Shown here piece after piece: positions 52,768-63,900 of a stretch of DNA of 64,000 bases. The notes beneath the pieces are model-generated. The model had not been told where the DNA came from and made no database searches. It saw nothing but the letters and a program-made list of their open reading frames with translations. Numbering within the stretch: the stretch's first letter is position 1; every line of letters begins with the position of its first letter. Source of the stretch: Mucilaginibacter celer (GTDB taxonomy: Bacteria; Bacteroidota; Bacteroidia; Sphingobacteriales; Sphingobacteriaceae). A program made the translations under genes and the position numbers. The stretch lies in contig NZ_CP032869.1 in assembly GCF_003576455.2 (NCBI RefSeq), positions 3,844,001 to 3,908,000 on the forward strand. The letters run 5' to 3'.

Positions 52768-54375
52768 TTAAGCTTCAGAGGCAACTTTAGCACCTTTGTC
52801 AAAAAGGCCGCTTAAGCTGATCTCGTCATCCTGAACAGGGTAAACTTCAATACCGTGATCAAACACGTCGATACCACCGGCACCGGTTTCGCCATGCTCT
52901 TCGATACGTAATTTCCATGGATGACCTAATTTGTTAATCACGTACATCATCACGAAAGAGATCACGAAAGTTGCAAGTGTAATAGTTAAGCTACCGATAA
53001 GCTGAGCTTTCAATACACCAAAACCACCACCGTAAAATAAGCCTGTTACAGGAGCAGAGTTATCAGCACCATAAGCGCCTGTAGCACCATACTGACCAGA
53101 AGCAAACAGACCTAATGAAATAGTACCCCAGATACCGTTAAAGCCGTGTACCGATACAGCACCAACCGGATCGTCAATACGGAACCACTCGATTAAATAA
53201 ACACCACCGAAGATGATGAAACCAGAGATGGCGCCTAACATGATAGCACCGAAAGGACTAACCCAATAGCAAGGACAGGTAATAGCAACCAAACCGGCAA
53301 GGAAACCATTAATGGTGAAGGCCAAATCGAACTTGCCTTTTGTTGGACCAAACCACAAAGCGGCAAGCATAGCGGTGAAACCACCGGCACAGGCAGCTAA
53401 AGTAGTATTAGCAGCAACACGGCCGATACCCTGCATATCCATTGCAGACAATGTTGAACCAGGGTTAAAACCGTACCAACCAAACCAAAGTATAAAACCA
53501 CCTACAGCAGCAACCAATAAGTTATGTCCTGGAGGCAAACCGCCTTTTTCTTTATCATCGCGGGCGAAGATCCTACCTAAACGTGGGCCTAACACCATCG
53601 CACCAGCCAATGAAGCAACACCACCAATAGTGTGTACTACGGTAGAGCCTGCAAAATCGCGGAAAGGCTGAGCACTGATTGACTGGAATAAACCAGAACT
53701 TCCCATGTTAGCAAGGAAACCATCCGGACCCCATGCCCAGTGACCGATAATAGGATAAATAAAGCCTGTAATACCGATACTGTAAAGGATATCACCGCGG
53801 AAGCTGGTACGACCGATCATAGCACCCGATACGATAGTTGAGCAGGTATCAGCAAAAGCGTATTGGAAAATCCAGTGTGCCAATACAGGAATACCTGTGC
53901 TCATGTATGTTGCAGGAGTGTTTTGAAGAAAGAACCAGGTTTTACCATCACCACCGCCCCAGCCAATAAAGCCGTTGCCTTTACCAAACATAAAGGCATA
54001 ACCCACTGCGTAGAAAAGTAAACCACACAAACAAGTATCAAAAATACATTCCATAAGCACGTTCACAGTTTCGCGTTTGCGTGCAAAACCAGCTTCGAGC
54101 ATTACGAAACCTGCCTGCATACCAAATACCAAAAAGGCTGCAACCAGTGTCCAAACAGTGTTAACAGTATCCATCATCGTTGTTTCGTGGGCAGTATATG
54201 TTTCGGCAGCGTGAGCTTTTGTGCCGAACATACCAGGTATAACCATCATTGCTGCAAATACCAGCAACAGGCCAATCATTTTTCCTGTAAAAATGGTTGC
54301 ACCCAGCGCCCATTTCTCACGTGTCAGCTGTCGGACTGAACTTAGGAAGTTGTGTTTTGTAGAACCTACTTTCAT
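52768..54375 (-). CDS. amt: Ammonium transporter, second copy with extended ends
   Basis: A 535-residue Amt protein, about 100 longer than the first copy. The N-terminus has an extra segment with a hydrophobic helix (about 28-48, processed-looking end KAHAAE) and the C-terminus a 60-residue acidic tail (EHGETGAGGIDVFDHG, DDEISLSGLFD). The core keeps GMQAGFVMLEAGFARKRE, GSTVVHTIGGVASLAGA, WFGWYGFNPGSTL and VSVHGFNGIWGT. It is divergent from glutamine synthetase III across a 603-base AT-rich gap, a layout that suggests joint nitrogen control. Confidence 0.95.
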   Translation of the reverse strand: MKVGSTKHNFLSSVRQLTREKWALGATIFTGKMIGLLLVFAAMMVIPGMFGTKAHAAETYTAHETTMMDTVNTVWTLVAAFLVFGMQAGFVMLEAGFARKRETVNVLMECIFDTCLCGLLFYAVGYAFMFGKGNGFIGWGGGDGKTWFFLQNTPATYMSTGIPVLAHWIFQYAFADTCSTIVSGAMIGRTSFRGDILYSIGITGFIYPIIGHWAWGPDGFLANMGSSGLFQSISAQPFRDFAGSTVVHTIGGVASLAGAMVLGPRLGRIFARDDKEKGGLPPGHNLLVAAVGGFILWFGWYGFNPGSTLSAMDMQGIGRVAANTTLAACAGGFTAMLAALWFGPTKGKFDLAFTINGFLAGLVAITCPCYWVSPFGAIMLGAISGFIIFGGVYLIEWFRIDDPVGAVSVHGFNGIWGTISLGLFASGQYGATGAYGADNSAPVTGLFYGGGFGVLKAQLIGSLTITLATFVISFVMMYVINKLGHPWKLRIEEHGETGAGGIDVFDHGIEVYPVQDDEISLSGLFDKGAKVASEA

Positions 54376-54978
54376 CGTTTAATTTAGTTTGATTGTTTTT
54401 TAAAAATTAATTAGTTTGATTGTTGTATTTAAATTTAGTTTGATTGCTATTCAGGCTTTACAAAAACACCTTTTCTCTCTAATCACTCATTTTACCGTTC
54501 AATTATTTACATTTTTTTATAAAAAGCTCAATAATTGGAGTGTTTTTGTAAATTATTTTCTGAAATTATGTAGTATTTTTAACAATAACAAATTATTAAT
54601 GATAAATTAATGGTAAAAAATCAAAAAATTACGAAAATTGCAAAAAAACACACATTAAAGTGTCATTTTTTGAATATTTGAAAATGATATTTCTAACTAA
54701 ATTTCATTTTACTTATTAAAAAATTTAAAAAACATCAATTTTTAACAACTAAATTCAGTTTTAACTGGATTTTAAGATAAAAAACCCGAAAATACATTCA
54801 AAAAACAGGCATTTTATCGTTTTAAGTAAAACTTTAACACCAATTAATGATTTTAGCACAATAATTCATCCTTTTTTGCGCCATTAGGCGGTATGTTATA
54901 TTTAACTTAATTTTGCCCCGTATTTTAAAGGATAGTTATAATTTTGACCACTAACCTTTATTTAAACCTCATTAAAAT
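54376..54978. promoter_or_regulatory. AT-rich divergent region between amt and glnN
   Basis: This 603-base stretch between divergent nitrogen genes has no plausible gene; the one open frame (54416-54610) is low-complexity Phe/Leu/Asn. Next to the amt start, TTAGTTTGATTG occurs three times in the same orientation (54384-54395, 54411-54422 and 54435-54446), 27 and 24 bases apart. These could be operator repeats in the amt leader or slippage products. The remainder is homopolymeric A and T with no feature I can name. Confidence 0.45.
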
Positions 54979-57153
54979 ATGTCCAACATCAGATTTAAAG
55001 CATTACAGGATGTACTTTCGCGAACTATTCCCGAAATAAAACCACCTTCACCAAAAATTTCTGATTATTTCGGCTCCAATGTTTTCGATAAAAAGAAAAT
55101 GAAGGAATATTTATCATCAGAAGCTTACCAGGGAATAGTAAACTCGATAGAAAAGGGCGAACCAATCCCCCGCGACCTGGCAGAGCAGATTGCTTCGGCC
55201 ATGAAAGCATGGGCTTTAGGTAAAGGAGCTACACATTATACACACTGGTTTCAACCATTAACAGGCACCACCGCCGAAAAGCACGATGCTTTTTTTGAAC
55301 CAACTGCCGATGGCGGTGCTATCGAGCGTTTTTCGGGCGATGCATTAGCCCAACAAGAGCCGGACGCATCGAGCTTCCCGAGCGGCGGCATCCGTAATAC
55401 TTTTGAAGCGCGCGGTTACACCGCATGGGATCCTTCGTCTCCGGCTTTTTTAATGGCCCGTACCTTATGCATCCCTACCGTATTTGTATCATACACCGGC
55501 GAGGCTTTAGATTATAAGGTACCTTTATTAAAAGCCTTAAACGTATTAGATAAAGCTGCCGTTGATGTTTGCCACTACTTTGATAAAGGCGTTGAAAAAG
55601 TAAATGCATCCTTAGGTATCGAACAGGAATACTTTTTGGTTGATCTGGCCTTATTTAATGCCCGTCCGGATTTATATTTAACAGGCCGCACGCTGTTCGG
55701 TCACATGTCGGCCAAAAACCAGCAGCTGGAAGATCATTATTTTGGTTCGATACCTGAACGTGTGTATGCCTACATGCAGGATATGGAGGCCGAGGCTTTA
55801 CAATTAGGCATCCCGCTTAAAACCCGCCATAACGAGGTTGCACCATCGCAATTTGAGTGCGCGCCTATATATGAAGAGATTAACCTGGCTATCGACCATA
55901 ACCAACTACTGATGGATTTGATGGATCGTGTAGCCAAGCGCCATAACTTTAAAGTTTTGCTTCATGAAAAGCCTTATGCAGGTTTAAATGGTTCTGGCAA
56001 GCACAATAACTGGTCGCTTATTACCAACACAGGCAAAAACCTGTTATCGCCGGGTAAAACACCCAAAAACAACCTCATGTTCCTTACCTTTTTTGTGAAT
56101 ACCATAAAAGCGGTTTATGAACATGCAGATTTGTTGAGGGCATCTATCGCCTCGGTAAATAATGATCACCGTTTGGGTGCCAACGAAGCTCCACCGGCTA
56201 TCATCTCGATATTTTTGGGCAGCCAGCTGAGTGATGTTCTGGACGAGATCGAAACCTCACGCATCAGCAAAAAAATTAAAGAGGAAAACATGCTATGGCA
56301 GGGCATCCCGAAAATCCCACAAATTTTGCCTGATAATACCGATCGTAACCGCACCTCGCCTTTTGCCTTTACCGGTAATAAGTTCGAGTTGCGCGCCGTA
56401 GGCTCATCAGCCAACTCGGCCAGCCCAATGACTATTTTGAACCTGATTGTGGCCGATCAGCTTAAAAAATTCAAATACGATGTAGATAAACTGATGAAAA
56501 AAGGTGAGAAAAAAGATCTTGCCTTACTAATGGTGATTAAAAAATACATCAAAGAATCAAAAAGCATCCGCTTTGAAGGCAATGGCTATAGCGAAGAGTG
56601 GGAAAAAGAAGCGGCCCTGCGCGGTTTATCAAACATTAAAACTACCCCTAAAGCACTTGATGCTTTAATTAATGATAAAGCAGAGCATCTGTTTGCCGAA
56701 AGCGGCGTTTTCAGCGTACGCGAAGCACACGCCCGCCACGAAATTCTGCTGGATTCTTTCTACAAAAAACTGCAAATTGAAGCCCGTGTTATCGGCGAAC
56801 TGGTAATGAACGTAATTATCCCATCGGCCATTGCTTATCAAAGCAAGCTGATTGAAAACGTTAAAGGCTTGAAAGATCTCGGCCTGGATAAATCTACCTA
56901 TGCTTCGCAACTTGATCTGATCAACCGAATCTCAGAGCATGTAAATTTCATCAAAACCAATACCGAGCAAATGATTGATGAACGCAAAAAAGCCAACGTG
57001 ATTGACGATATCCGCCAGCGTGCAATTGATTATGATGAAAAGGTAAAAACTTTCTTCCAGCCCATCCGCTACCATGTTGATAAACTGGAGCAACTGGTTG
57101 ATGATGGTTTATGGCCGCTGCCTAAGTTTAGGGAGTTGTTGTTTATAAAATAA
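54979..57153 (+). CDS. glnN: Glutamine synthetase type III
   Basis: Makes glutamine from glutamate, ammonia and ATP. The 724-residue length and the architecture (N-terminal domain with FGSNVFDKKKMKEYLSSEAY, long helical C-terminal extension) define GSIII, the large form found in Bacteroidota. Active-site signatures include THYTHWFQPLTG, GIEQEYFLVD, RHNEVAPSQFECAPIYEE, GLNGSGKHNNWS and NRTSPFAFTGNKFE. It is divergent from an ammonium transporter and ends in a strong terminator. With the two Amt proteins it forms the uptake-and-assimilation module of the window. Confidence 0.97.
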   Translation: MSNIRFKALQDVLSRTIPEIKPPSPKISDYFGSNVFDKKKMKEYLSSEAYQGIVNSIEKGEPIPRDLAEQIASAMKAWALGKGATHYTHWFQPLTGTTAEKHDAFFEPTADGGAIERFSGDALAQQEPDASSFPSGGIRNTFEARGYTAWDPSSPAFLMARTLCIPTVFVSYTGEALDYKVPLLKALNVLDKAAVDVCHYFDKGVEKVNASLGIEQEYFLVDLALFNARPDLYLTGRTLFGHMSAKNQQLEDHYFGSIPERVYAYMQDMEAEALQLGIPLKTRHNEVAPSQFECAPIYEEINLAIDHNQLLMDLMDRVAKRHNFKVLLHEKPYAGLNGSGKHNNWSLITNTGKNLLSPGKTPKNNLMFLTFFVNTIKAVYEHADLLRASIASVNNDHRLGANEAPPAIISIFLGSQLSDVLDEIETSRISKKIKEENMLWQGIPKIPQILPDNTDRNRTSPFAFTGNKFELRAVGSSANSASPMTILNLIVADQLKKFKYDVDKLMKKGEKKDLALLMVIKKYIKESKSIRFEGNGYSEEWEKEAALRGLSNIKTTPKALDALINDKAEHLFAESGVFSVREAHARHEILLDSFYKKLQIEARVIGELVMNVIIPSAIAYQSKLIENVKGLKDLGLDKSTYASQLDLINRISEHVNFIKTNTEQMIDERKKANVIDDIRQRAIDYDEKVKTFFQPIRYHVDKLEQLVDDGLWPLPKFRELLFIK

Positions 57154-57172
57154 GACCTTATTGATAAAGATA

Positions 57173-57210
57173 AAGCTGCTAATTTTTAAAGTTAGCGGCT
57201 TTTTTTGTTT
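57173..57210 (+). terminator. Intrinsic terminator of glnN
   Basis: AAGCTGCTAA (57173-57182) pairs with TTAGCGGCTT (57192-57201), one wobble, followed by a run of T. Twenty bases past the stop. Confidence 0.92.
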
Positions 57211-57228
57211 TCTGTCATTGTACTCCAC

Positions 57229-57327
57229 CACGTCATTTCGAGGTACGAAGCAATCGCACAGAAGTCGAGGGGCTATGCAAGTCCGCTCTGTACAGTTCGC
57301 GATTGCTTCGTACCTCGCAATGACGTG
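57229..57327. repeat. 99-base element with 29-base inverted ends
   Basis: Arms 57229-57257 and 57299-57327 are reverse complements at 28 of 29 positions (CACGTCATT, GAGGTACGAAGCAATCGC). This GAGGTACGAAGCAATC repeat is a familiar dispersed intergenic element in many bacterial genomes. It sits between the convergent glnN and ClC genes. Confidence 0.7.
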
Positions 57328-57347
57328 ATGGAAGAATTGGAGAAAAT

Positions 57348-59126
57348 CTACGCAAACAAATCACTCGCCTTATGCTGCTCAATCAACACCGACCGGTATT
57401 TGCTTAACAAGGCCGATTTAGATATAAAACCGATAAAGCGGTTATCCTTAATTACCGGCAGCTGCCAAACATCAATGGCATCAAAAGTATCCATCACACT
57501 GCTGGCCGGTTGTTCATAGTCAATCACCGTTGGCGGCTCTATCATAATATCAGTAATCAGGCTATCGGCAATCTCTTTGTTAAATAAACGGCGACGGATA
57601 TCATCTATCAGCACCACTCCTTCCAGGCTGCCGTCATCCTTCAACACCGGAAAAATATTAGCATCTGTTTTGGCCAGCACTTTATAAAAGTCGGTCACCG
57701 TCATTGATTTATCAACTGCGGTATATTTTCTGTTAATAATACTATCAAGCGATATAGAGTTTAACATACCATAATCCTGCCCAGGCTGTATGTTGTTATG
57801 ATGAATAAGGTGGCTCCAGTACATATTATGGGGCGATGAATAGCGCGATATGATGTAAGATATAGCCGATACGATCATGAGCGGAATAAACAACACATAT
57901 CCGCCGGTAATTTCGGCTATCAAAAATATGGCGGTTAGCGGCGCATGTAATACCCCGGCCAAAGCGCCGGCCATCCCCACGGCTATAAAATTACTTGTGT
58001 TTAAATGAATAAGTCCGGTTTGATTGACACCATAAGCAACCAGCAAACCCAAAAAAGCACCGGTAAACATAGTTGGCGCAAAGGTACCCCCGTTTCCGCC
58101 GGAGCCTATGGTTATTCCGGCAGCAATAATTTTCATAAAAACCAGCGCGGCTATAAACAGTAGCATGATCAGCGGCTCGTCGAGCAGATTGCCAAACAAT
58201 ACTTCCTCTTTCAGTACATGGATATTGCCATTTAATATAGCGGTAAGATAATGATAACCTTCGCCAAACAACTGCGGAAATACTACAATAATCAATCCTA
58301 ACAAAACCCCGCCGCTAATTGCACGCACATATCGGTTTTGCTTTTTAAAAATACCGCTTTCCAGCTTGCCCCCTACTTTAGCTATATATATGGCCATCCA
58401 GCCGCTGCACAAACCTAAAACCACGTAAAAAGGCAAAGCTGCCATAACCCAGCCCTCGGTAACCAGGTGAAATAACTGGCCCGAATACAAAGCTTTTGAT
58501 ACAACCACACCGGTAGCGGATGCTATTAATAAAGGTATAAATGTAGGGATGGTAATTTCGCCAATCAAAATTTCTAACGAGAAAAGCACACCGGCTATTG
58601 GGCTGTTAAATACCGCTGCAATCCCGGCCGAAGCGCCGGCAGCCAATAGAACCGTTTTTTCGTAGGGGGTTAATTTAAAAAACTTGCCAAGGTTTGAGCC
58701 TATGGCCGCCCCGGTACAAACAATAGGTGCCTCCAAGCCTGATGAACCACCAAAACCAACCGTTAACGAACTGGTGATAAGGTGCGAATACAGGTTGTTA
58801 GCCTTGATGTTTGATCGGTTTTTTTTGATATTGATGAGGATATTACCTATCCCCTTTTCAATTTTATCGCGGTTGATGATATGCTGATAGGCAACCGTGA
58901 GCAATATACCCAGCGCGGGTAAAAACACATAGGCTATGTGATAGTAAAGATGTGATGATATGTTGCGGCTCAGCTCTTCCATTAAATGCACTAAAAATTT
59001 AAGCGCGATAGCTGCTAACCCTCCTACAAAACCAACAAACACACTACAGTAAATTAAAAAATTACGTTGACTATTGCGTTTTAGCCTCCAGCGGCCAATT
59101 TTGTAAGAAAGCGTTTTTAACATCAT
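57348..59126 (-). CDS. ClC-family chloride channel or antiporter with C-terminal CBS pair
   Basis: A 592-residue membrane protein. The ClC core (about 25-440) has GFGGSSGLEAPIVCTGAAIG (125-144), where Glu132 is at the gating-glutamate position, and SGGNGGTFAPTMFTGAFLG near residue 345. Two CBS domains follow (about 455-580: YTAVDKSMTVTDFYKVLAK and PPTVIDYEQPASSVMDTFD), likely binding nucleotides. GLEAP in place of the usual GREGP is a family variant. Whether it is a channel or an H+/Cl- exchanger cannot be told. Monocistronic. Confidence 0.92.
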   Translation of the reverse strand: MMLKTLSYKIGRWRLKRNSQRNFLIYCSVFVGFVGGLAAIALKFLVHLMEELSRNISSHLYYHIAYVFLPALGILLTVAYQHIINRDKIEKGIGNILINIKKNRSNIKANNLYSHLITSSLTVGFGGSSGLEAPIVCTGAAIGSNLGKFFKLTPYEKTVLLAAGASAGIAAVFNSPIAGVLFSLEILIGEITIPTFIPLLIASATGVVVSKALYSGQLFHLVTEGWVMAALPFYVVLGLCSGWMAIYIAKVGGKLESGIFKKQNRYVRAISGGVLLGLIIVVFPQLFGEGYHYLTAILNGNIHVLKEEVLFGNLLDEPLIMLLFIAALVFMKIIAAGITIGSGGNGGTFAPTMFTGAFLGLLVAYGVNQTGLIHLNTSNFIAVGMAGALAGVLHAPLTAIFLIAEITGGYVLFIPLMIVSAISYIISRYSSPHNMYWSHLIHHNNIQPGQDYGMLNSISLDSIINRKYTAVDKSMTVTDFYKVLAKTDANIFPVLKDDGSLEGVVLIDDIRRRLFNKEIADSLITDIMIEPPTVIDYEQPASSVMDTFDAIDVWQLPVIKDNRFIGFISKSALLSKYRSVLIEQHKASDLFA

Positions 59127-59586
59127 CAGAAGTAGTTACTAAACCCGGTTGATGAAGGTTTATCAACGCGGATTGTTTTACAGATCGGGTAAAATGCGGG
59201 TTAGATAATATAAATCAGCCCCTGTTTGCAAAGTAACGGTTTTTTGATGAGTTTTTGTTGGATAGATCAGGTATTGATTTCTGTCGCCTTGAAATAGTTA
59301 TTAAATTTATCCTTCTTAACAAGGATATGTCGTTACAAAATCAGCAGATAGAACATGGGTTTCCCGAAAATATAATATTAGGCCAAAAGCCGGTTTCAGG
59401 AAATGACTCAAGAAACAACGAACCGTAAAATAAGACAAACGGCCAACACAGAAATCCCGAATATAAAGTACGAAGGCTGGGAATATTAAGCATTAAAACA
59501 ATCTTCAATCATCCCGGCAAAATACATTTTTCCAGAATTTTGGAATACTAAATCGCAAATCAGTCTTGATAGCCTTATATTTGCCC
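59127..59586. other. Gene-free stretch before purM
   Basis: 460 bases between the divergent ClC and purM genes. I see no gene, long hairpin or repeat; it should hold both promoters, which cannot be placed with confidence. Confidence 0.5.
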
Positions 59587-60768
59587 ATGATTTCTTCGCA
59601 AAGATATGATCAGCGTGGCGTATCAGCCTCCAAAGACGATGTTCACAATGCCATAAAAAACATAGATAAAGGCATTTTCCCGAAAGCTTTCTGCAAAATA
59701 GTTCCGGATATATTAACCAACGATGCCGAGTATTGCAATATTATGCATGCCGACGGCGCAGGTACCAAATCATCCTTAGCTTACACCTACTGGAAGGAAA
59801 CCGGCGATATCTCTGTTTGGCGCGGTATTGCCCAGGACGCCATCATCATGAACCTGGACGACCTGCTTTGTGTTGGAGCTACAGATAACATCCTGCTATC
59901 ATCAACCATTGGCCGCAATAAAAACATCATCCCAGGCGAAGTTATCGCGGCAATCATCAATGGCACCGAAGAAATTTTAGCCGAACTACGCGAAGCCGGC
60001 ATAGGCATTTACTCAACCGGCGGCGAAACCGCCGACGTTGGCGACCTGGTGCGCACCATCATTATTGATTCGACAGTTACCTGCCGCATGAAACGCGAAG
60101 ACGTGATCTCGAACCACCGCATTGAACCCGGCGACGTGATTGTTGGTTTAGCATCATACGGACAAGCTACTTACGAAAAAGAATACAATGGCGGTATGGG
60201 CTCAAACGGCCTTACTTCCGCCCGTCACGATGTGTTTAATAAAACCATTGCCAATAAATATCCCGAGGCTTACGATGCTGCAATACCTAACGAACTCATA
60301 TTTTCGGGCAGTAAAAACCTTACCGACCCAATTGAGATAGGCAACGGCGAAACCGTTACTGCCGGTAAACTGGTATTGAGCGCTACCCGCACCTACGCCC
60401 CTATCATCAAACAAATACTGGATGGATATCGCAGCCAGGTGCATGGTATGGTACATTGCAGTGGCGGCGCGCAAACCAAAGTATTACACTTTGTTGAAGG
60501 CTTGCATATTATTAAGGATAATTTATTCCCGGTTCCGCCGCTGTTTAAGCTTATCCACGAAGAATCAAAAACCAGCTGGCAGGAAATGTACAAGGTATTT
60601 AACATGGGTCACCGTATGGAGCTTTATGTGCCTGAAGCTATTGCTGCGGATTTAATCAATATTTCGAAAAGCTTTGGTGTGGATGCGCAGGTTATTGGGC
60701 GGGTTGAAAAGGCAGAGAGCAAGAAAGTCACTGTAACTTCGGAGTTTGGGGTGTTTGAGTATGAGTAG
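59587..60768 (+). CDS. purM: Phosphoribosylformylglycinamidine cyclo-ligase (AIR synthase)
   Basis: Fifth step of purine synthesis: ATP-dependent ring closure of FGAM to AIR. The 393-residue protein starts at ATG 59587; the frame opens 21 bases earlier at a TTG that adds nothing conserved. Motifs include YDQRGVSASKDDVHNAI, HADGAGTKSSLAY, AQDAIIMNLDDLLCVGA, STGGETADVGDLVRT and HCSGGAQTKVLHF. It is longer than the 345-residue E. coli enzyme, as is usual in Bacteroidota. Single gene with a strong terminator. Confidence 0.94.
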   Translation: MISSQRYDQRGVSASKDDVHNAIKNIDKGIFPKAFCKIVPDILTNDAEYCNIMHADGAGTKSSLAYTYWKETGDISVWRGIAQDAIIMNLDDLLCVGATDNILLSSTIGRNKNIIPGEVIAAIINGTEEILAELREAGIGIYSTGGETADVGDLVRTIIIDSTVTCRMKREDVISNHRIEPGDVIVGLASYGQATYEKEYNGGMGSNGLTSARHDVFNKTIANKYPEAYDAAIPNELIFSGSKNLTDPIEIGNGETVTAGKLVLSATRTYAPIIKQILDGYRSQVHGMVHCSGGAQTKVLHFVEGLHIIKDNLFPVPPLFKLIHEESKTSWQEMYKVFNMGHRMELYVPEAIAADLINISKSFGVDAQVIGRVEKAESKKVTVTSEFGVFEYE

Positions 60769-60786
60769 AAATATCTTTATAAACAG

Positions 60787-60820
60787 AAATGCGCTTGACG
60801 AAACTCAAGCGCATTTTTTA
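60787..60820 (+). terminator. Intrinsic terminator of purM
   Basis: AAATGCGCTTGA (60787-60798) pairs perfectly with TCAAGCGCATTT (60805-60816), followed by TTTATT. Nineteen bases after the stop. Confidence 0.93.
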
Positions 60821-60870
60821 TTCCTATTTTTCTAATCTACTCTAAAGAAGATTTATCCAAATATCTACAA

Positions 60871-60903
60871 ATAAAAAAGCCCGGTCAATTTGACCAGGGC
60901 TTT
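60871..60903 (-). terminator. Intrinsic terminator of the Oar-like receptor gene
   Basis: On the minus strand AAAGCCCTGGTCAA pairs with TTGACCGGGCTTT (one bulge) and is followed by TTTATT. It lies 25 bases past the receptor stop and back to back with the purM terminator. Confidence 0.88.
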
Positions 60904-60927
60904 CATTTTATTTAGCTAAACTTTCAA

Positions 60928-63900
60928 TTAGTTAAAGATATACCTTAAACCAATTTGAGCTTGCCAGCGTGATACCTGCGAAATACCGTTACCAAATGTA
61001 GAAGTAAGCGGGATTTGGTTTGTATTATCTAAATAAGGGAAAGAAAACGTAGGCTTTCCGTTATTTGGATCGGATGGGTTAGCCGCGTTGTTATAAATAC
61101 CTTTAAATGATAAGAGGCTTGCACGGTTAACAAATTTATAGTTACCCCAGTTTCTGTTCAGGAAGTTACCAAGGTTAATAATGTTAAATTCTAATTGCAA
61201 GGTGTTTTTCACTTTACCTGTGGTTGCGTAAAGATCCTGGGTGAAGTTAAAGTTAACCTGATTGAAGTAAGGAAGCACTAAACCGTTACGCTCTGCGTAT
61301 TTGCCGCGACGTTTACTCAGATAAGGATCCTGGTTGATATAGGCACTTAATTGAGCATATAGCACGCCACCATCGTCTTTTCCATTAGTATTTAACAAAG
61401 TTTTGGTACCGGTACGTAAATCGCCCGCGTTATCGGCAACCAATATGATATCGCTTGCATTTTTAGGAATGTACATCAAATCGTTTACAGTTTGACCATC
61501 ACCATTTAAGTCGCCAGCGTAAGTATATGAAGCTACACCGTTGTTAGCAGTTTCAAAAGTTAAACCAACCGAGGTAGTAAGGTGTTTAATATAATCTTTA
61601 CGATATGACATCGAAGCAATAACGCGGTTTGGCTGGTAGAAATTTGCGTAAGAAGTTGCATCTGAGTTTGGATCGCCAGACACATAACGGTCTCTCCAGG
61701 TTGATTGAGCGATAGAGCCACCATCGTTAACCGTACGGGCATCAGAATGCGTATAAGCGATGTTGAAATAAAACTCTTTCCAGGTTCTTTGCAACTGGGC
61801 GGTAACGCTATAAGTATATCCTTTGCTGGTATTTTTCATCAGGATAGCATCACTAATGTTAGGATTCTCAGGGGTGTTTCCGGCAGCTAAAACTGGATAT
61901 GCTGTACTGCTACTGTAACGGAACCTATTATCGCTACCCATAAGATTTGAACCGGTAGAAGGCAATGCTATGTTAGTGAAATATACCGAATTGATATCTT
62001 TTGAATAAATACCTTCCAACGTACCAATGATACCGAAAGGTAATTTTTGATCAACCGCTAAGTTAACCCTAAAGTTAGATGGAAATTTGAAGTTCTTATC
62101 GGTAATAACCAGGTTGTACGAATTAGATGCAGCACCGGCAGCAGGCCTGTTTTTGTTAACATCTCCGCTAAATATAAAACGCGGATCAGTTGCAGATACG
62201 CCTGCCGAGCCTGGCTGGATGTTATAGAAGCCGAACTGAACACCATTGTTACTTGCCTGGTTTGAAATATATACATAAGGTACCGGACCGGTAAAGATAC
62301 CTGCACCACCGCGTACCTGAGTAGATGCGTCGCCATTAACATCCCAGTTAAAGCCTACCCTTGGCGAAATCTGGATAGATGTTTTAGGAAATTGCGCAGT
62401 ATTAACTTTGTAACCACCCAGGAAACCTGTAAGATTTGCGGCCGAGGCATTAAACTGGCTTTCGGTATTGTAAACCGGTAAATCGGCACGGATACCGTAA
62501 GTTAATTTGAAGTTATCGTTAACAGTCCATTTGTCTTGCGCGTAAATACCTACAGTATATGATTTTACGTATGCAAACGGAAACGAACCATCCGGCAAAG
62601 CTGAGTAGCGAAAACTATAAAGACTTGCAGTAGCCCTTTGCGCATTACTTAAACCATTATTTGGATCAGCAGAGGCGTAAAAATCGGCTAAGCTCTTGAA
62701 ACGGTAAATACCATAGTAGTTAGGGGCAAAACCATTTTTAAATTTATTCGACTCGTACGAAATGCCAAAGTTTAACTCATGTTTACCTTTGTAAACAGTT
62801 AAGTTATCTGATGCCTGCCATGTATCGGTATTTAACACGTTATTAGCTGTAAATGGCTCGTAACCAAATGAGGTCATTGTAGTTCCATCCGGATTTTGGA
62901 TATCAACCATCGGGAATGGATTACCGCCCAGAGATTCGCGAAAATCGCGTAAAGACTGGTAACCAACGGTTAATTTATTAGCCACGGTTGAACTGATGCG
63001 TGTATTCAACTCAGCAATACCGATATTAAAGTTATTATTGATGGTATAATAAGAGGCAAAGAACGGCAGGTTTGCTCTGCCCGGCGTACGACCACCTGAA
63101 GGCGCGCCAGAACCACTCGGAGGCACATCACGGAAAGATTTCAGATAGAAATATTTCAATGATAAAGTATTGTTTTTATCGATGTTCCAATCCAATTTGG
63201 CAGCAATTTTATCTGATTGCGTACGTAACTGGTAGTTTTCAAAAGCACCTGGGTTATAACCATAGTTTTTTTGAAGGAAAGTAGAAAGATCTGTTAAATC
63301 TTTGTAAGTAACTTGTGAAATACTACCACCAGCTGTTTGGCCATCGCGTAAAGCGGTGTAAGAAGTTGCAGGGTCTTTAATCCTTTCCTGCTCGCCAGAT
63401 ATAAAGAAGAATAATTTGTTTTTGATGATCGGGCCACCTAAGCTGATACCGCGTTGATTATAATCAACTGTTGGTTTTTGAACATCAGTGGTAAGGGTGT
63501 GTAAACCTGTTAAACCGGCCGAACGTTTGTAGTAGTATACACTACCTTTAAATTCGTTGGTACCTGATTTGGTTACGGTATTGATACCGGTACCTGCAAA
63601 ACGGCCCTGGCTAACGTCGAAAGGAGAAACAGAAACCTGGATCTGCTCAATCGCGTCTAACGAAATTGGCTGAGAGTTTGCCTGGCCACCCAAAGTGTTT
63701 GACAAACCAAATGAGTTGTTAAACAACGCACCGTCAACAGTTAAGTTGTTACCGTTACCGTTACGACCACCGAATGATGTACCATTAGCAGTAGGCGTTA
63801 ATTTAGTATAATCATAAATTGACCTGTTGATAGTTGGTAAACGATCGATCTGGGCACGGTTAATGATCTCCTGCGAGCCTGTGCGTGAAGTGTTGATCAC

